From: Mrakia gelida | Taxonomy: Eukaryota > Basidiomycota > Tremellomycetes > Cystofilobasidiales > Mrakiaceae | Assembly (NCBI GenBank): GCA_024345305.1 | Contig: BRON01000009.1 | Span: forward strand, 682,001 to 746,000 | Direction: 5' to 3' | DNA: 64,000 bases | Part shown: piece by piece, positions 46,138 through 58,068 of the stretch | Numbering within the stretch: the first letter of the stretch is position 1 | Layout: each line of letters opens with the position of its first letter | Translations under genes and position numbers: made by a program | The notes under the pieces: generated by a model | What the model saw: only the letters and a program-made list of their open reading frames with translations | The model's database searches: none | Told to the model about the DNA's origin: nothing

Positions 46138-48710
46138 ATGAATCGTCCAGGTACGTTCTTCTCTATCTCTTGAAGGTGTAGGGATGAGCTTCGAACTCTA
46201 GCTCCTTCCATCGCTCCTTCCTCTCTCATCAGCTGACAGTCCTCCCTCTCCTTCTTCTCTCACTACCATCTCGTCGTCTTCTTTGAATCCCATAGGAGCA
46301 CCCCCATCTCGTCCCCCAGCGCTCGCTCCTCCTCCTGCTCTAGCGGGCTTCCCTCGCGGAGGAGGAGGTGGAGGAGGAGGACCTCCCTACCAGTACATGC
46401 CTCCTCGTCCGATGCAGCAGCAACAGCAGTTCGGCCTTCCTCAACAACAGCAAGGGCCTCGGACACCAGCTCCAGTCACTCCAGGAGCAGGTTTCCCTTC
46501 CTCAACTAGAGGAGCTGGCTTCCCCTTCGGCGCTCCTCCTCCTCCCTCCCATCAGCAGCAACAGCAGATGGCCTCTCAGCAGCAGCAGCAGCTCTCCTCC
46601 CAACAGCAGCAGCAACAACCTCCTTCATCCTCCTCGAATCCCCTCCAGCAGCAGCATCAAGGACCACCATCAGCTACTCCCTCCCATCAATCCCTCTTCT
46701 CTCATCAGTCGGACGCTCAGGGAGCAGGAGGAGGAGGGAACAACCCTGGAGGAGCAGGTCTCGACCCTCTCGACTTCCCAGCTCTCTCGTCCTTAGGAAC
46801 AGCTTCCCAGGCTCTCCCACCTCCCCCAGCTCCTCCAACTCCTCATTCCTACGCTTCCCAAGCCAGCAACCCTGCCGCTCTCGGAAGCACTCCCCAGCCG
46901 CTGGGAGGAGGAGGAGCAGGAGGACCGAGAGGAGATTTCAGTGCAGACGACTTCCCGGCCTTGGGAGGAGACATGGCCGCTGGTGGAGCTGGACAGGTGA
47001 ACGGAGTAGGAGCAGGACTGGGGAACGGAACTGGAACGGGTATGGGAGTTGTTGGCGGAGGGAAGTTTGCCCGAGGAGTGAGCGAAGATCCCAGGGTGAG
47101 TCTTCGCGTTTCCCTTCCCTTTCTTTCACTTCGGACGGGATCTCGCGAGAGCTCGTCGTTGGTGGTTCATGGTTGTCTAGGAGCTAATAGACGATGCCTC
47201 GTGCGAGGGTGGAGGTCGAATCGTTGGAAGCTGGTGCTCGGGAGGACGAAAGGATGGGGAAGGGAAGGGAGAGTTTCGAGATCGACGAGCTCGCTTTTTC
47301 GCGACCTCATCTCCTCCTTCCCGTCCTTCCCTTCGACACGACCTCGCCCTTTGTCTCCACGATCGCGTTGCTTACCATCTCTCTCTTCTCCCATCTCCTC
47401 CAGAACCCCAACTACGCAACCAAACTCGCCGCCGCTCAATCCGCCTGGCCTTCTCAAAACCCCACCTCCAACTCCCTCCCAGCACCTCAGCTCGCTCCTC
47501 CGAACTCCTCCTCCAACCCTCCCTCCTCAACAACAACCGCTCCTCTCCCTCCCTCGTCCCCTTCCTCGACGACTCGTCAACCTCCCTCCTCAACGGGAGC
47601 GCCGGCGTTTCCTCCCAACCTGACGAACGGAACCGCTCCTCCTCCTTCGCAGGACCTCCAACAGCAGCAGCACCATCTTCTTCACCACGAGGGTGGACCC
47701 CTGCCTCCTCAGACGGTACCAGCTCAGCAGGTGCTGTCGAGTCCGGCGGATAAGTGGGGACTGCAGGCTTTCTTGCACGCGATTCGGAACGCGGACGAGG
47801 ACAAGGGGATGCTGTCGTTTGGGACGGATCTGATGAGCTTGGGTGTGGATATGGGAGGGAACGAGTGAGTCCTACCTTCACATCTAGCTTGGACTTGTGG
47901 AGGAGTCGAGGTGGATTCGGTTTTCGGGAGGAGGAGCTCAGGGTCGAGTCGAGCTCGCGTCGAAGAAGGAGGAGAGGTCGCGAAACTCCAAAGCTGACCT
48001 TCGACTTCCTTCCCTTCCTTTTCTCAGTCCTCTGTCGTCGAGTCTCGTCGCTCCTTGGGCGGACCCAGCCAACACTCGAGGCGTCCATCTCGAGGAGGAG
48101 TTCCACACTCCCTCGTGCTACAACGTTCGACCGGCCAACGCTCAGGGCAAGATGAACCTCTTCGCCGAGGAGACGCTCTTCTTCATCTTCTACGCTTCGC
48201 CGAGGGACGTTCTTCAAGATGTCGCTGCTCAGGAACTGTCAGTCTCACCTTTTAATTATCCTGCTACTTGGCTGAGGGCTCCTCAAGAGCTCGTCCCGTC
48301 TCGCGTTTCGCTGACTTCCTCCCTTCCCTTCCCTCAGCTACACTCGACACTGGCGGTGGCACAAGGAGATGGGTTACTGGCTCACCAAGGATCCCCGAGC
48401 GGAAGCTACCGAGAAGACGGCCACCTACGAACGAGGAACCTACATCTTCTTCGATCCCGCCACCTGGGCTCGCGTCGAGCAGAAGGACTTCAACCTCGCG
48501 TACGAGGCGCTCGAGGATCGGTCCACCAACCAGCAACAGCAACAGCAACATCCTTCCCAGCAGCAGCAGCAGCAGCAACCTCATCCTCAGCAGCAGCAGC
48601 AGCAGCAGCAACAACCTCAGCAACAGCACCAGCAGCAGCAACAACAGCAGCAGCAGCAGGGACCTGGAGGAGGAGGAAGGCAGACGTTCGGTCAGCCTGC
48701 TATCATGTAG
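46138..48710 (+). CDS. NOT2: CCR4-NOT complex subunit 2 (NOT2/CDC36)
   Basis: A core scaffold of the CCR4-NOT deadenylase and transcription-regulator complex. The first exon is only 13 coding nt (MNRPG, 46138-46150). The N-terminal half is Gly/Pro/Gln-rich with Gln runs and the motifs LDPLDFPALSSLG and FSADDFPALGGDMA, typical of NOT2 linkers. After NPNYATKLAAAQSAWPSQNP comes the NOT box domain: PADKWGLQAFLHAIRNADED, LMSLGVDMGGNE, NTRGVHLEEEFHTPSCYNVR, NLFAEETLFFIFYASPRDVL, WRWHKEMGYWLTKDPRAEAT and GTYIFFDPATWARVEQKDFN. A second long Gln/His-rich tail (48526-48660) follows the domain, which is unusual because the NOT box normally ends the protein. Stop at 48708-48710. Confidence 0.93.
46411..46680 (+). 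repeat. NOT2: CAG/CAA-rich Gln tract in NOT2 N-terminus
   Basis: Interrupted runs of CAG and CAA codons encoding clusters of three to six Gln, separated by Pro/Ser. Confidence 0.8.
48526..48660 (+). repeat. NOT2: CAG/CAA-rich Gln tract in NOT2 C-terminus
   Basis: About 45 codons, nearly all CAG or CAA with Pro and His interruptions, after the NOT box. Both strands are open here, so the reverse-strand Leu-rich reading is a shadow. Confidence 0.85.
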
Positions 48711-49330
48711 CTTAGCTTAGCCTTACCCTACCTCTCTCTGTTTCATCTTCTTTTCGTCTAGCATGTCGGCCCTCTATCTTATTTTACGCTTCTCCCCTCC
48801 CTGCCTTCGAGTTCGTTCGTTCACCTCCTCCTCCTCGCTCGGTCTCGAACTCTCCACTCGCTCTCTTATATCTTGCCTTCTCTCACCCCTCCTTTCGCTG
48901 CTGCCGGTCGTAACCTCTCTCTCGTCTCGTCTCCCCCTCAAAAGGGTGTGTAGTCAAACTGTTGGAATCCTCTCTCGCTCTCTCTCTTCGTTTACTAGGT
49001 CTCGGTTCTCCTTCTTCTTTCTTTCTAAATGTGTTTCGTTTTTCTTGGTATGCGTTGCGGGCAGGCAAGGCAGAGCGGGTGCTCCCTCTTGCGCGTTGAA
49101 GACTCGAGGAAGACGGGAGAAACGGTGCATGGGGTCGTCGAACGCGTCGAGACAAGCTCGAGTCGCGTCGTTCCGAACTTCTTCCTTCGCTCTCGAACGA
49201 ACACACGACGTATAAAAGGGGGAAAGACATAGCTAAGATGAACACATAGGATATTTAGACTAGACGAACAACGAACCGAGCCACGAAACACAAAAACACC
49301 TTCTCACCTCCCCAGCTCAACAGCCCCCTC
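48711..49330. other. Convergent intergenic region
   Basis: 620 bp between NOT2 (+) and an orphan gene (-). T-rich on + near 49015-49050. No gene accepted. Confidence 0.4.
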
Positions 49331-50393
49331 TCAAAACCCCCAATCCCTCCCAACCCTCTCCCACCCCCCTTCCTCCCACTTCTCCCTCTCTCTCATCAGT
49401 CCCCAAGCCGTCGCGAACCCCAAGAACTCCGCCACCCCTCTCGACATCCTGCCCGGGTTGAACGACGCGGGAAGCAAGCTGATGGACAGGCGGGCGAGGT
49501 GCTCGAGGTCGGCTCGGTTTGGGTTCTCCAGCGAAGTGGGTTGAGGTTCGCCTCGGGTAGGGAGGGAACGAAGTTTGAGGGTGGGATTACTGAAGGGAAC
49601 AGGGTCGAGGATGGAAGGAGGGGGGCGGGAGGGGTGTAGTTGGAGGAGGAGGATTTTGAGGACTGGCGACGAGCGGAGCGATATTCACGAAGAGAACGAG
49701 GACGAAAGAAGAGAGAAGATCAGTTCAGTCACGCGAACAAGAAGGGTCGGGGAAGAAGAAAGGGAAGCGTTCCAAACGAACCATAAAGCGGCCTCGACTC
49801 AAAGACATCTCCGTTCCCATCGCGCTCTTTCCCCTCCTCCAAGACCGGGTCCGGCTGATCCAGGTAGAGCTCGTCTCGAAGCATGCGAAGAAGTTGACCA
49901 TGGATCTGGGGGGCACCGAGTTGGTGGAGGAGGTTGAACCTGAGCGAGGGGGGAGGAAGGGAGGAGGGAGGAGAGGGGAGGGAGCGGGATTTAGCGAGGC
50001 GCGTTCAATTCGACTCAATTGAACGAGCGTGTTCAAGACAAGGTGATGAGATGAGACGCACATCGGCGTATAATCCTCCGGTGTATAAATCGAAAGTTGA
50101 GGAATCTTCCTTGAGGCGAAGCCACTTCTCCTGAACCTCCTGCCGCTGGGGTGGGTGCTGCTTCGGGTTGTTGGGACGAAGAGTACTTCGCGAACAGATC
50201 CGCCGTCTCAGGGAAGTCGTCTTCGTCGTCTGTGGAGGGGAGTTCGATGATCTCGCGCGAGGAGGAAGGACGTTGGGAGGACTGGCGTGGGGAAAGCGAG
50301 CAGGAGGGTTAGTGGTAGTTGAGAAGGGGGTTGGACGTGTGGATGGATGGGAGGAGAGAGGGGACTTACAGATGGGGGTTTGCGCTCTGGCAT
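49331..50393 (-). CDS. Orphan protein, family not recognised
   Basis: Five exons: MPERKPPS; REIIELPSTDDEDDFPETAD with LFAK; RSGFASRKIPQLSIYTPEDY with TPM; FNLLHQLGAPQIHGQLLRML with RDELYLDQPDPVLEEGKERD; and a last exon with VLKILLLQLHPSRPPPSILD, NRADLEHLARLSISLLPASF and GVAEFLGFATAWGLMREREK, ending DWGF. The acidic N-terminus (TDDEDD), then a helical bundle, might suggest a small nuclear complex subunit, but I cannot name one. The join LFAK|RFRRSG needs a very short intron (47 nt, 50140-50186), and any other choice breaks one of the two conserved-looking flanks. Confidence 0.55.
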
Positions 50394-50688
50394 GATTGGA
50401 TGGGAGGGAGAGGGTTGGAGGAAGGAAAGGAGGGAGGGAGGCGAGCGCGAGCTCGACGGGTTTGGAAGGGGCGAAGCCGGAAGAGGACGCGTTGTTTGAC
50501 TGAGATCTTGCGCTTTCATTTCGTTGTTGAGAAGCAGGAAAGAGATGGTCGGAGACTCGCAAGAGGTTTACTTTCTGGCTCGAGAAAGATCGAGAGAGAA
50601 GGGCACAAGAGAAAATCATGAGATCGTTCCGTTCGACGAACGACGGGCGATGGTTGAAGCTGCAGCTCTTGCTCGTTCGGGTTTAGAA

Positions 50689-52018
50689 TCATTTCTCTGC
50701 ACCAACACAAAGACGAAGATAAGATGGTGGTCAGCTCAACTCCAGCGACGCGTCAAACCCCTCTGGACGCAAAGAAAGAACGAAAACGAGAACTCACTCC
50801 CTCCCTTAAACCACTTCGGCACCTTCCCTCCAGCCTTCCCTTCCGGTTTCGCAGGCGCACTGGGTCCAGCAGCAGCAGCAGGGGCGTCCGTTTCCTTCGG
50901 TGGAGCGGGCAGAGGGAGTTCGGTCGCGTGGGAGAGGAGGGAAGGGAGGAGAGGTGCTGGTCTGTCGGAGGCTGGAGGTTGAACGAAACAGGGAATGGCG
51001 TGAGCTGATCTGAAGGAGGAGCTTTTGATGAAGAAAGGGGGGAGAATGGTACACACCATTGAGATCCTCATTCTCGAACCTGATGAGCAGAACCGAGCTA
51101 GGAGCCAGCCCGTGGTCGAGGAGCGAAGTGGGAGGAGGAGGAGGAGGGATGTCGTATCTCGTTCGTTTGACGGTCGATTTGACAGGTTTTTCGGGGAGGT
51201 TGGTTCGTGGGGGTTGGTCTGTCATACAAATGCACGTACGTAGAAGCTCGGTCAGCATGGGTAGAAGGGAAGCGTGGCGGGAGGGAGGGGAAGGGTGAGG
51301 AAAGCGAGAGTCGAGCTCACAAAGCATGAACCCTTCCTCCTTCGAGCTCTCCGCCAACGAGGACCTCACAAACTCGTACACCGACGTCAGAGGAGTAGCC
51401 GAAGGGAAGGAACGTTCGATCTGGGTGCGGTCTGAGAACTTGATTCGGATTTTGGTCTGCAGCAAAGCAAAACGACGAGGAGATGGACGGTTCGGTGAGC
51501 TTCGATCTCGCTCGCCTTCCTTTCCTGTCCCGCCCTCCTTCCCTCCCTACCTCCTCAAGATGTTTCAGGAGCAAAGAAGACGCGTTTGTGCGACGTACAT
51601 TGGGCCAACTAGGCTTAACCTTGACCCCCTCATCCTTCGCTCTCATCGCACTTGTCCTGAGAACCTGGTTCGCTTGGACCCTCCCCGTTGCAGCTGCATA
51701 AGCGGCTCCTACCTCGGAAGGCGTGTGTTCGAACGCTGAGTCTGGGAGATCTTCTGGGGTGACCAAGAAAAAGCGAAGCAAGAAACGATGATAAGCTGGA
51801 GCTTGACGAAGGGCAGGGAGAGAGGAAGGGGAAGGAGGACTGACCGAGAGGGGCGGAGGTGTTGGAGGGAAGGAAGACGGAGGTTTGAGGTGCTGCTGCT
51901 GGTGCTGCTGCTGGTGCTGCTGGTGCTGCTGGAGGAGCGGATTCGGGAGCTGGAGTTAGAACGGGAGCGGGAGAAGGAGTGGAAGAGGTGGTAGGTGCGA
52001 GTTCGGTGGGTTCTGACA
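50689..52018 (-). CDS. UBX4: UBX-domain protein of the Ubx4/TUG (ASPSCR1) type
   Basis: A Cdc48/p97 cofactor family. Start MSEPTELAPTTSSTPSPAPV, then an Ala/Pro low-complexity linker. Next comes EDLPDSAFEHTPSEVGAAYA, and the UBX fold TKIRIKFSDRTQIERSFPSA with LTSVYEFVRSSLAESSKEEG and YQPPRTNLPEKPVKSTV (UBX loop equivalent), then LAPSSVLLIRFENEDLNG. The C-terminus GGKVPKWFKGGKK closely resembles the ending of human ASPSCR1 (GKVPKWLKL). The N-terminal ubiquitin-like domain of longer relatives is not visible, so this is a short form of about 280 residues. The last exon supplies only KK and the stop at 50689. Confidence 0.82.
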
Positions 52019-52777
52019 TGGTCGAGCGGTGAGTGTGGAGGGAAAGGGAAGGGGAGGGAGGAGAGGTGGAAGCTCACGAAACGCACCTCGCTGGCCCTCC
52101 ACGACGAGAGATGGTCGTCAGGGACAGATTCTTGGCCTTGTTTCGCCCAAATATCTTTGGAAGAGAGTTCAACACCCTCTCCAGTCTTCCCTGAAGGCTT
52201 TTTTGAGGCTGGAACGGAGTGCTGGGTGGTGGGAGTTGGGTGAAAGCGGGTCTCGACGCGTCACCTCCTTCCTCGTTTTCCGACTTCAGTAGCCGAGTAG
52301 GTCGCACGAGCGTATCACTGGAAAGGCGCAAGTTTTAGAGCCAGAGCAAACGAAAACCTGTGGAGCATCGAGGGGTCCGAGAGAAGCGAAACGCCTCCGA
52401 CCAGCTCGACGCGTCTCCTCGAAGCTGAGTCGCGTTACTCGCACCACTGACTGCCAGAACCCCCAAAGAAGGATCTTCCCTGATTTCCCTCGATAGGTGC
52501 TCAGATCCCGTCTGCTTTATATCTCCCAGGCGCTTCACAAAAGCGGTTCAACAACCAAATCGCGGCGTCGACGCGACGCCTCTTTCGTTCCGTCCTTTCC
52601 CATCCTCCTGAGTCCTGAGACATTATTTATCGTGGAGCCACTCCAGAAGGCTGGACTTGATCCATCAGCTCCATATGGATCCGTGCCAGACGATACCCTT
52701 CCTCGGAACCAAACGTACTCCACTGTTAACGAAATTAGACTCGTTCTTGGGTTCCACCCCAACCATCAACAACTGCA
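52019..52777. other. Intergenic, UBX4 promoter
   Basis: 759 bp upstream of UBX4 (-) and of the small secreted-type ORF (+). Two GACGCGTC sites near 52257 and 52408. No coding exon accepted. Confidence 0.4.
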
Positions 52778-53041
52778 ATGCGACTCCTCCTCTTCCTCTC
52801 CTCCCTCTTCCTCGCTGCTCTCCTCATCGCCCAGAGCACCTCGGCCCTTCGTGTCACCAGAGCCTCTACTGCCAAGGGCTCAGAAATGGACAGGAAGGCT
52901 CTCAAGACCGTTCAAGAACGGCAGACGAACGTCAAGGACGTGTTGTTGAGAGCGAGGAACGGCCCTTTCCACGAGCCCAATGAGATAGCAGGAGCTGACA
53001 AGGCAGCGAGCTTGCTCGGTTGGGAACCCAGAGTATCGTAG
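52778..53041 (+). CDS. Small secreted-type protein, 87 residues
   Basis: Single exon from ATG 52778. It has a textbook signal peptide (MRLLLFLSSLFLAALLIAQS, probable cut after TSA). A short, cysteine-free, charged mature part follows: MDRKALKTVQERQTNVKDVL, then LLRARNGPFHEPNEIAG and GWEPRVS. Codons in the signal peptide are strongly biased to CTC/TTC/TCC, like the expressed genes here. No family recognised; it could be a secreted peptide precursor or small effector-like protein. It stands alone, with no matching paralogue in the window. Confidence 0.5.
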   Translation: MRLLLFLSSLFLAALLIAQSTSALRVTRASTAKGSEMDRKALKTVQERQTNVKDVLLRARNGPFHEPNEIAGADKAASLLGWEPRVS

Positions 53042-54077
53042 AGGACAGACGAGGGGAGGAGGGAACTTGGATTGAGGGCCGGATCGAGGCGGGACGGCGG
53101 AGGAGGTTGGAAGGTTTGAAGATTTCGAGACAAGGGTTCGAGAGGTCGATACATTTGTAGACAGCTCAACAGTCGGTGAAACTTGCATCTGAGAGACGGC
53201 GAAGACAGGAAGCAGACTTCGTTCAGGAGAAAGGGTTCGCCGTCGTCTCGTCGTTCTTTCGATTCTTCAGGTCCTCGGCTCTCGGGATTCAAGAACTGTT
53301 CAAGAACCAAAGTTTTGTGTAGAACAGGTACCGTCACGCTCAGCAAACCGAGAACGAAGTGTAGTGCTGAGGAGTAAAAACGAAGAGACACCCTTCGTGC
53401 CATCTCGACGCGTCTCGGATCTGATTTGTTTCCCTCTTGCCGCTAACGACCAGCACCCTCAAAACACGATCTACACTGCGTGCCTTGGCTAGATGGCGAG
53501 GAAGTCTGGACGTCGAGGTATGGCGCTCGAAGAAAGTGGTTCGACGAGCGTCGAATTGTTCGGCTCTCCCATCTCGTCGCTCGAACGCAGGTCAGAGAGC
53601 GAGATAAGAACGATCCTTCAAGTTTTCAGGCGTTCGGAGGACTGAGACGTCGCTCTTCTGAGCTCTGCGAGAACTCTGCCTTCCAATCTACGGCCAACTC
53701 TAGCAATCCAGCCCCACCCTCGAGCTCTCCCCTTTCTTCTTCTGCTGCCTTCTGTTCTCTTGATCTCTCCCTTTCGCTTCCATCTCGGGTCTCGCCCTCG
53801 TGCGCTTCCTTTCAAAGATAAGCATGCCCTGTCTCGACTCCTCCGTGTTTTCTTCTCCTCCGTCGTTCATTCTTGGGTTGATCGAGAGCAGAAACGCGGG
53901 CGAGTTCGCAGAGGCGAGAAAGGGGGGGCCCATTTCGAAGACAAGATAGGCCGCGCCTAGTCGACTGCACGTCCAATCCTTCCTCTGCCCATCCCTTCTC
54001 TCCTCCAACGGCCACTCCCTCTCTCGCCCTCCCTTCCCTCCTTCTCTTCTCCTTCCCCTTCCCCTCCCTCTCCAACC
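53042..54077. other. Intergenic, permease promoter side
   Basis: 1,036 bp. C/T-rich leader directly before ATG 54078. An open frame at 53480-53821 lacks an ATG and any splice support. Nothing else recognised. Confidence 0.4.
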
Positions 54078-57000
54078 ATGTCGTCCGAAGGTCTCACGAT
54101 CCGCAACTTTACGAAGCTGAAGAGCTGGGAACTGGCGCCCGAGGAGTCGAGCTGTGAGTGGGCTGAAACTTCTTATCTTCCCTTCGCTTTTTGCGTTCCA
54201 AACCACCTCTCGATTTTTCTCGCCACCGAGAACGACCTCGAGATGGTTCCTCGGAGAGTAGATGCTGCTAGTTAACGAGTTGCTGACCTGTGGCTTTCCG
54301 CTCTTCTTCTTCTCCTACAGACGCCCGCGTTGGCACGAGTAATAAGGATTTGGACCCCACCCCTCCTTCGCAGAGAACTTGGACTACCTCGTCGTTCGTT
54401 GTGTACTGGATCTCGGATGCTTTGAACGTGAGTACATCTTCGTCCTACTTCGAGGGCTCTGATGGTGATGGCTAGGCGGAATTGAAGGGGAGACGACGAG
54501 GGAGCCGTCTGAGCCGTCTCGAGACACCTTCGACTTCCTTCCTCTCTCTTCTCGAGCTCTCGCTGACGATCCTCCCCTCTCGCTCAGATCTCTACCTGGG
54601 AGATGGCTTCTGCCATGTTGGCTGGAGGAATGAGGTGAGCTTGGCTCTCTCAGGGACTCTACGAGACGCGAGAAGCTGACATCAATGACTTGGGCCGTCT
54701 CGTTCTCAGTTTGAGATACGGTTCGTTTTCTATTCGTGTTCGACGCCGTCAGTAAATCTGTACTGATGGGTCGCTCGTTCCCTCCCTCTCAGCCTTGCCT
54801 TGCATCTTCCTCGGTCACTTCATCATCGCCATCCCTATCTTGCTGCAGTCGTGAGTTCGCGAGACGCGTTCTTTCGACCCTCGCCTTCCTTCGATTCGTT
54901 CGTTCCCTAGACTTCGCTGACCTTCCCTGAACATCTCGTGACTCTCTCAGTGCCACTGGAGCCGTCTTGCACGTCCCTTTCCCTATCCAAGCCAGGTCCT
55001 CGTTCGGATTCCACTTGTCGAAGGTGAGCGAGACGCGTCGATGGATCGAGCTCGCGCGACCTGTCGAACTGACTCGATCTCGTCCTCGCTTCCTCAGTTT
55101 GCCGTTATCTCTCGAGTCGTTCTTGCCGTCTTCTGGACCGGAGTTCAGTGCTACACTGGTGAGAGCTGGTCCCCTCCTCTTCATCGACAAGAAGCGAAGG
55201 AACTCACGCGTCTCGTCCCTCTCTTTGTCGTCTCTTCCCTTCTCAGGTTCCGAGTGTGTCAAGCAGATGCTCATCGCCTTCGCCCCCAGCTTCCGAAACT
55301 TCCCCAACCACCTCCCTGAGTCGTCCAACATCACCAGCGCTGGAATGCTTTCCTTCTTCCTCTTCTGGCTCATCCAGTTCCGTGAGTCTCTTCCTTCGAC
55401 TTTCGTCGCGTTCCTACTCGAGCTTTCTCTGATGCTGCCCACTCGCTCTCCCTTATTAAGCCTTCGTCCTCATCCACCCCACCAAGATCAAGTACTTCTT
55501 CTGGGCCAAGTCAATCTTCGTCCCCATCGTCTTCATCGGTCTCTTCATCTGGGCTCTTGTGACCGCCGGCAAGGGTCCAATCTTCGAGGAGAAGACCACG
55601 ATCTCGGGATCCAAACTCGCCTGGACTTTCCTCTCGAGCATGAACTCGGTTCTCGGGAACTACGCGACTCTCTCGGTCAACGTGAGTCTCCCTTCTGACT
55701 CGTCGAACGCGCCTCGAGCGACGCCCGAAGCTGACCTCCCTCTCGCTCGCTCCTCTTCACAGATCCCCGATTTCTCTCGATACGCCAAGAACACCCGAGC
55801 TATCTACATCCAAGGATTCATCATCCCCGTCGTCTTCACATTGACTGCCTTCGTCGTGAGTTCGCACCGTCGAGTAGAGAGAGACGCTCGACCGCGTTTG
55901 ATCACTGATCAAACCCACTTCTTTTCTTCGACCCTCAGGGAATCGTCGTGACTTCTGCTGGAGAGGCGATCTACGGAAAGCTTCTTTGGGACCCCACCAC
56001 CCTCATCAACGAGTTCGACGATGGTCAGTCTCTGCAGAACCTCATCTTTCCCTTCGACTCGTCGTTGATCAGGTTCTTGTTTCCTTCCTTCTCTCCCTCC
56101 CTCACAGATGCTAAGGGTCGAGCCGCTCGATTCTTCTGTGCCTTCGGATTCGCTTTGGCCACCATCGGAACCAATGTATCGGCCAACACCATCAGTGCTG
56201 CCAACGATATGCTCTCGGTTCGTCGTTCTCTCCTATCTTTCCTTCCCGCCCTCGAAGCCTTGGCCTGACTTGATTCCCGCCCTTCTCGTTCGACCAGCTT
56301 TTCCCTCGGTACATGAACATCCGAAGAGGATCCATCTTCGCTGTCGTCATCGGAGGATGGTGCATCACTCCTTGGAACATCCTCGCGAAGGCCGGAAAGT
56401 GAGTCGAAGGGAAGGCGGGAGGCGGGAGCGACACGACGCGTCGCCGACTACCGAAACTGATCTCCTCCTCTTTCCTTTCCCTCTCGTAGCTTCTTAGCGT
56501 TTATGGGAGGATACACCGTGTTCCTTGCCCCGATCTGTGAGTCCTTCTTCACGGTGGCTCAGTCGAGACGAGGGGAGACGCGTTCTCGCCAGATCGAGCT
56601 AATTCTGTTCCGCTCTGTTCCTTTCTTCCCTTTCCCCTCCTCCTCAAAGGTGGTATCATGGTCGCCGACTATTGGATCACCCGACGAGGAAAGATCGACG
56701 TCCCTTCTCTCTACACGGGAATGGAGGGAAGGTATCGCTTCACCGGAGGAGTCAACTGGAGAGCTCTCGTCGCCCTGGTCGTGCCTAGTGAGTCCACTAT
56801 CTCTTCTCTCGATTTCTGGGTTTGGAGCGGCTTCATACCGCCTTCGCTTCTGAAAGGGAAATCCAGGCTCCAGAAGAAGACGCGTCGCTGACCTTCCCTC
56901 CTTTCTCGTTTCTCCAGTCGCGCCCACCCTCCCCGGACTCGCCGCTTCCGTCTCCCCTGGAAAGGTCACCATCAGCGACGGACTCACCAACCTCTTCAAC

Positions 57001-57351
57001 ATCTGCTGGCTCTTCGGATGTGAGTCCTCCCATCCCACTTCTCTCGAAACTCCTCGAGACCTCCTCGCTCGAAGCTCACCTCCCCTTCCCGCCCTCCCTC
57101 CTCCTTCCTCCCAAGTCTGCACCTCCATCGCCCTCTACTCCGGTCTCTCCCACTTCTTCCCCGACAACGAATCCTTCATCGACCACGCCATCCTCGCCGA
57201 CGACGTCTCCGACCTTCCCACCTCTGGATCCGACAGCACTCCTTACTCCAAGGAAGGTACCAACGCTGGTGCGGAGGCAGGGTCTATCGATGAAGACGAG
57301 AAGGCGGTTTATTCCAAGGACGCGGCTAAGGTTCGAGTCGAGGCCATCTGA
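54078..57351 (+). CDS. NCS1-family permease of the Fur4/Dal4 type (uracil, uridine or allantoin)
   Basis: A 12-TM nucleobase:cation symporter of the plasma membrane. The N-terminal family signature is KLKSWELAPEESS, then NKDLDPTPPSQRTW and WISDALNISTWEMASAMLAG. Transmembrane segments follow (LPCIFLGHFIIAIPILLQSA, RSSFGFHLSKFAVISRVVLA, FWTGVQCYTGSECVKQMLIA, IFVPIVFIGLFIWALVTAGK, MNSVLGNYATLSVNIPDFSR, AYIQGF-type TM, GGYTVFLAPICGIMVADYWI). About 14 introns, each splitting the protein into short helical pieces. The C-terminal tail has acidic and Ser/Tyr/Lys residues (SIDEDEKAVYSKDAAKVRVE), likely for endocytic control. Substrate among uracil, uridine and allantoin cannot be set by eye. Confidence 0.9.
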
Positions 57352-58068
57352 TTCTGCTGCCCCTAGATACTCTTCTCGGGTTCGGTTTAGTTTATTGGGT
57401 CGGGAAAGAAACAAGCACGGAGAACCAAAAGAAGAGGTGGTGGGATCCGTGCGTTGTTTTGGTTTGTGTTTTTCGTTTTGGTCTCGTTCGTTCGTTGTAT
57501 TTTGCGTTACATTAGCGTTTTTCTCTTAGGTTGTACGATCTCTATTATCATGCCTTGCTTTTAAATCAATTCGGAAAAGCAAGTCGATCCGTGTCGAGGT
57601 TGAGGAAGATCGAGGTCGGGGACTTGTCTTCGAAACGAAAACGAGACGCGTCGATCCGTCTTTGCGAGGGAGCGAGCTTTTCATCTCGAAGTCGTTCCTC
57701 GCTCGATGCCGTAGGCACTCAGGAGGTCAAGCTGCAGATATGCGACACCTTCGCCGCGCCTGTCTCGGTTCCAGTGCGTTTCCAACGTCTGTCTATCGAA
57801 TCAAACGCGTCGGGGAGAATCGCTCGCTCCCTCGCGTGAGTTGTCCTCGACGACGACCTCGTCGTGTCTCGCTTCAATCCTCGTCCCAAGTCCTACTTGT
57901 CGAGCGAGAAGGTCATCAAAGAGAAATGAAACGTCTAGAGAAACGAAGAAGGAACGAAACAAAGAAAGAGAGAAGAAAGAAAGGCCAAAAGCGAAACAGA
58001 ACCCCTCGCCCCAACCCAACCGAACCCAAACCCACCAACCGACGCGTCTCCCTCCTCTCTTCTATCCC
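57352..58068. other. Convergent intergenic region
   Basis: 717 bp between the permease (+) and the ELL-like gene (-). T-rich on + near 57450-57530, probably the permease 3' UTR. No gene seen. Confidence 0.45.

Noticed and set aside
53480..53821. 113-codon + strand frame upstream of the permease
   Set aside because: Begins at GTG, no coding character; probably promoter/leader DNA.
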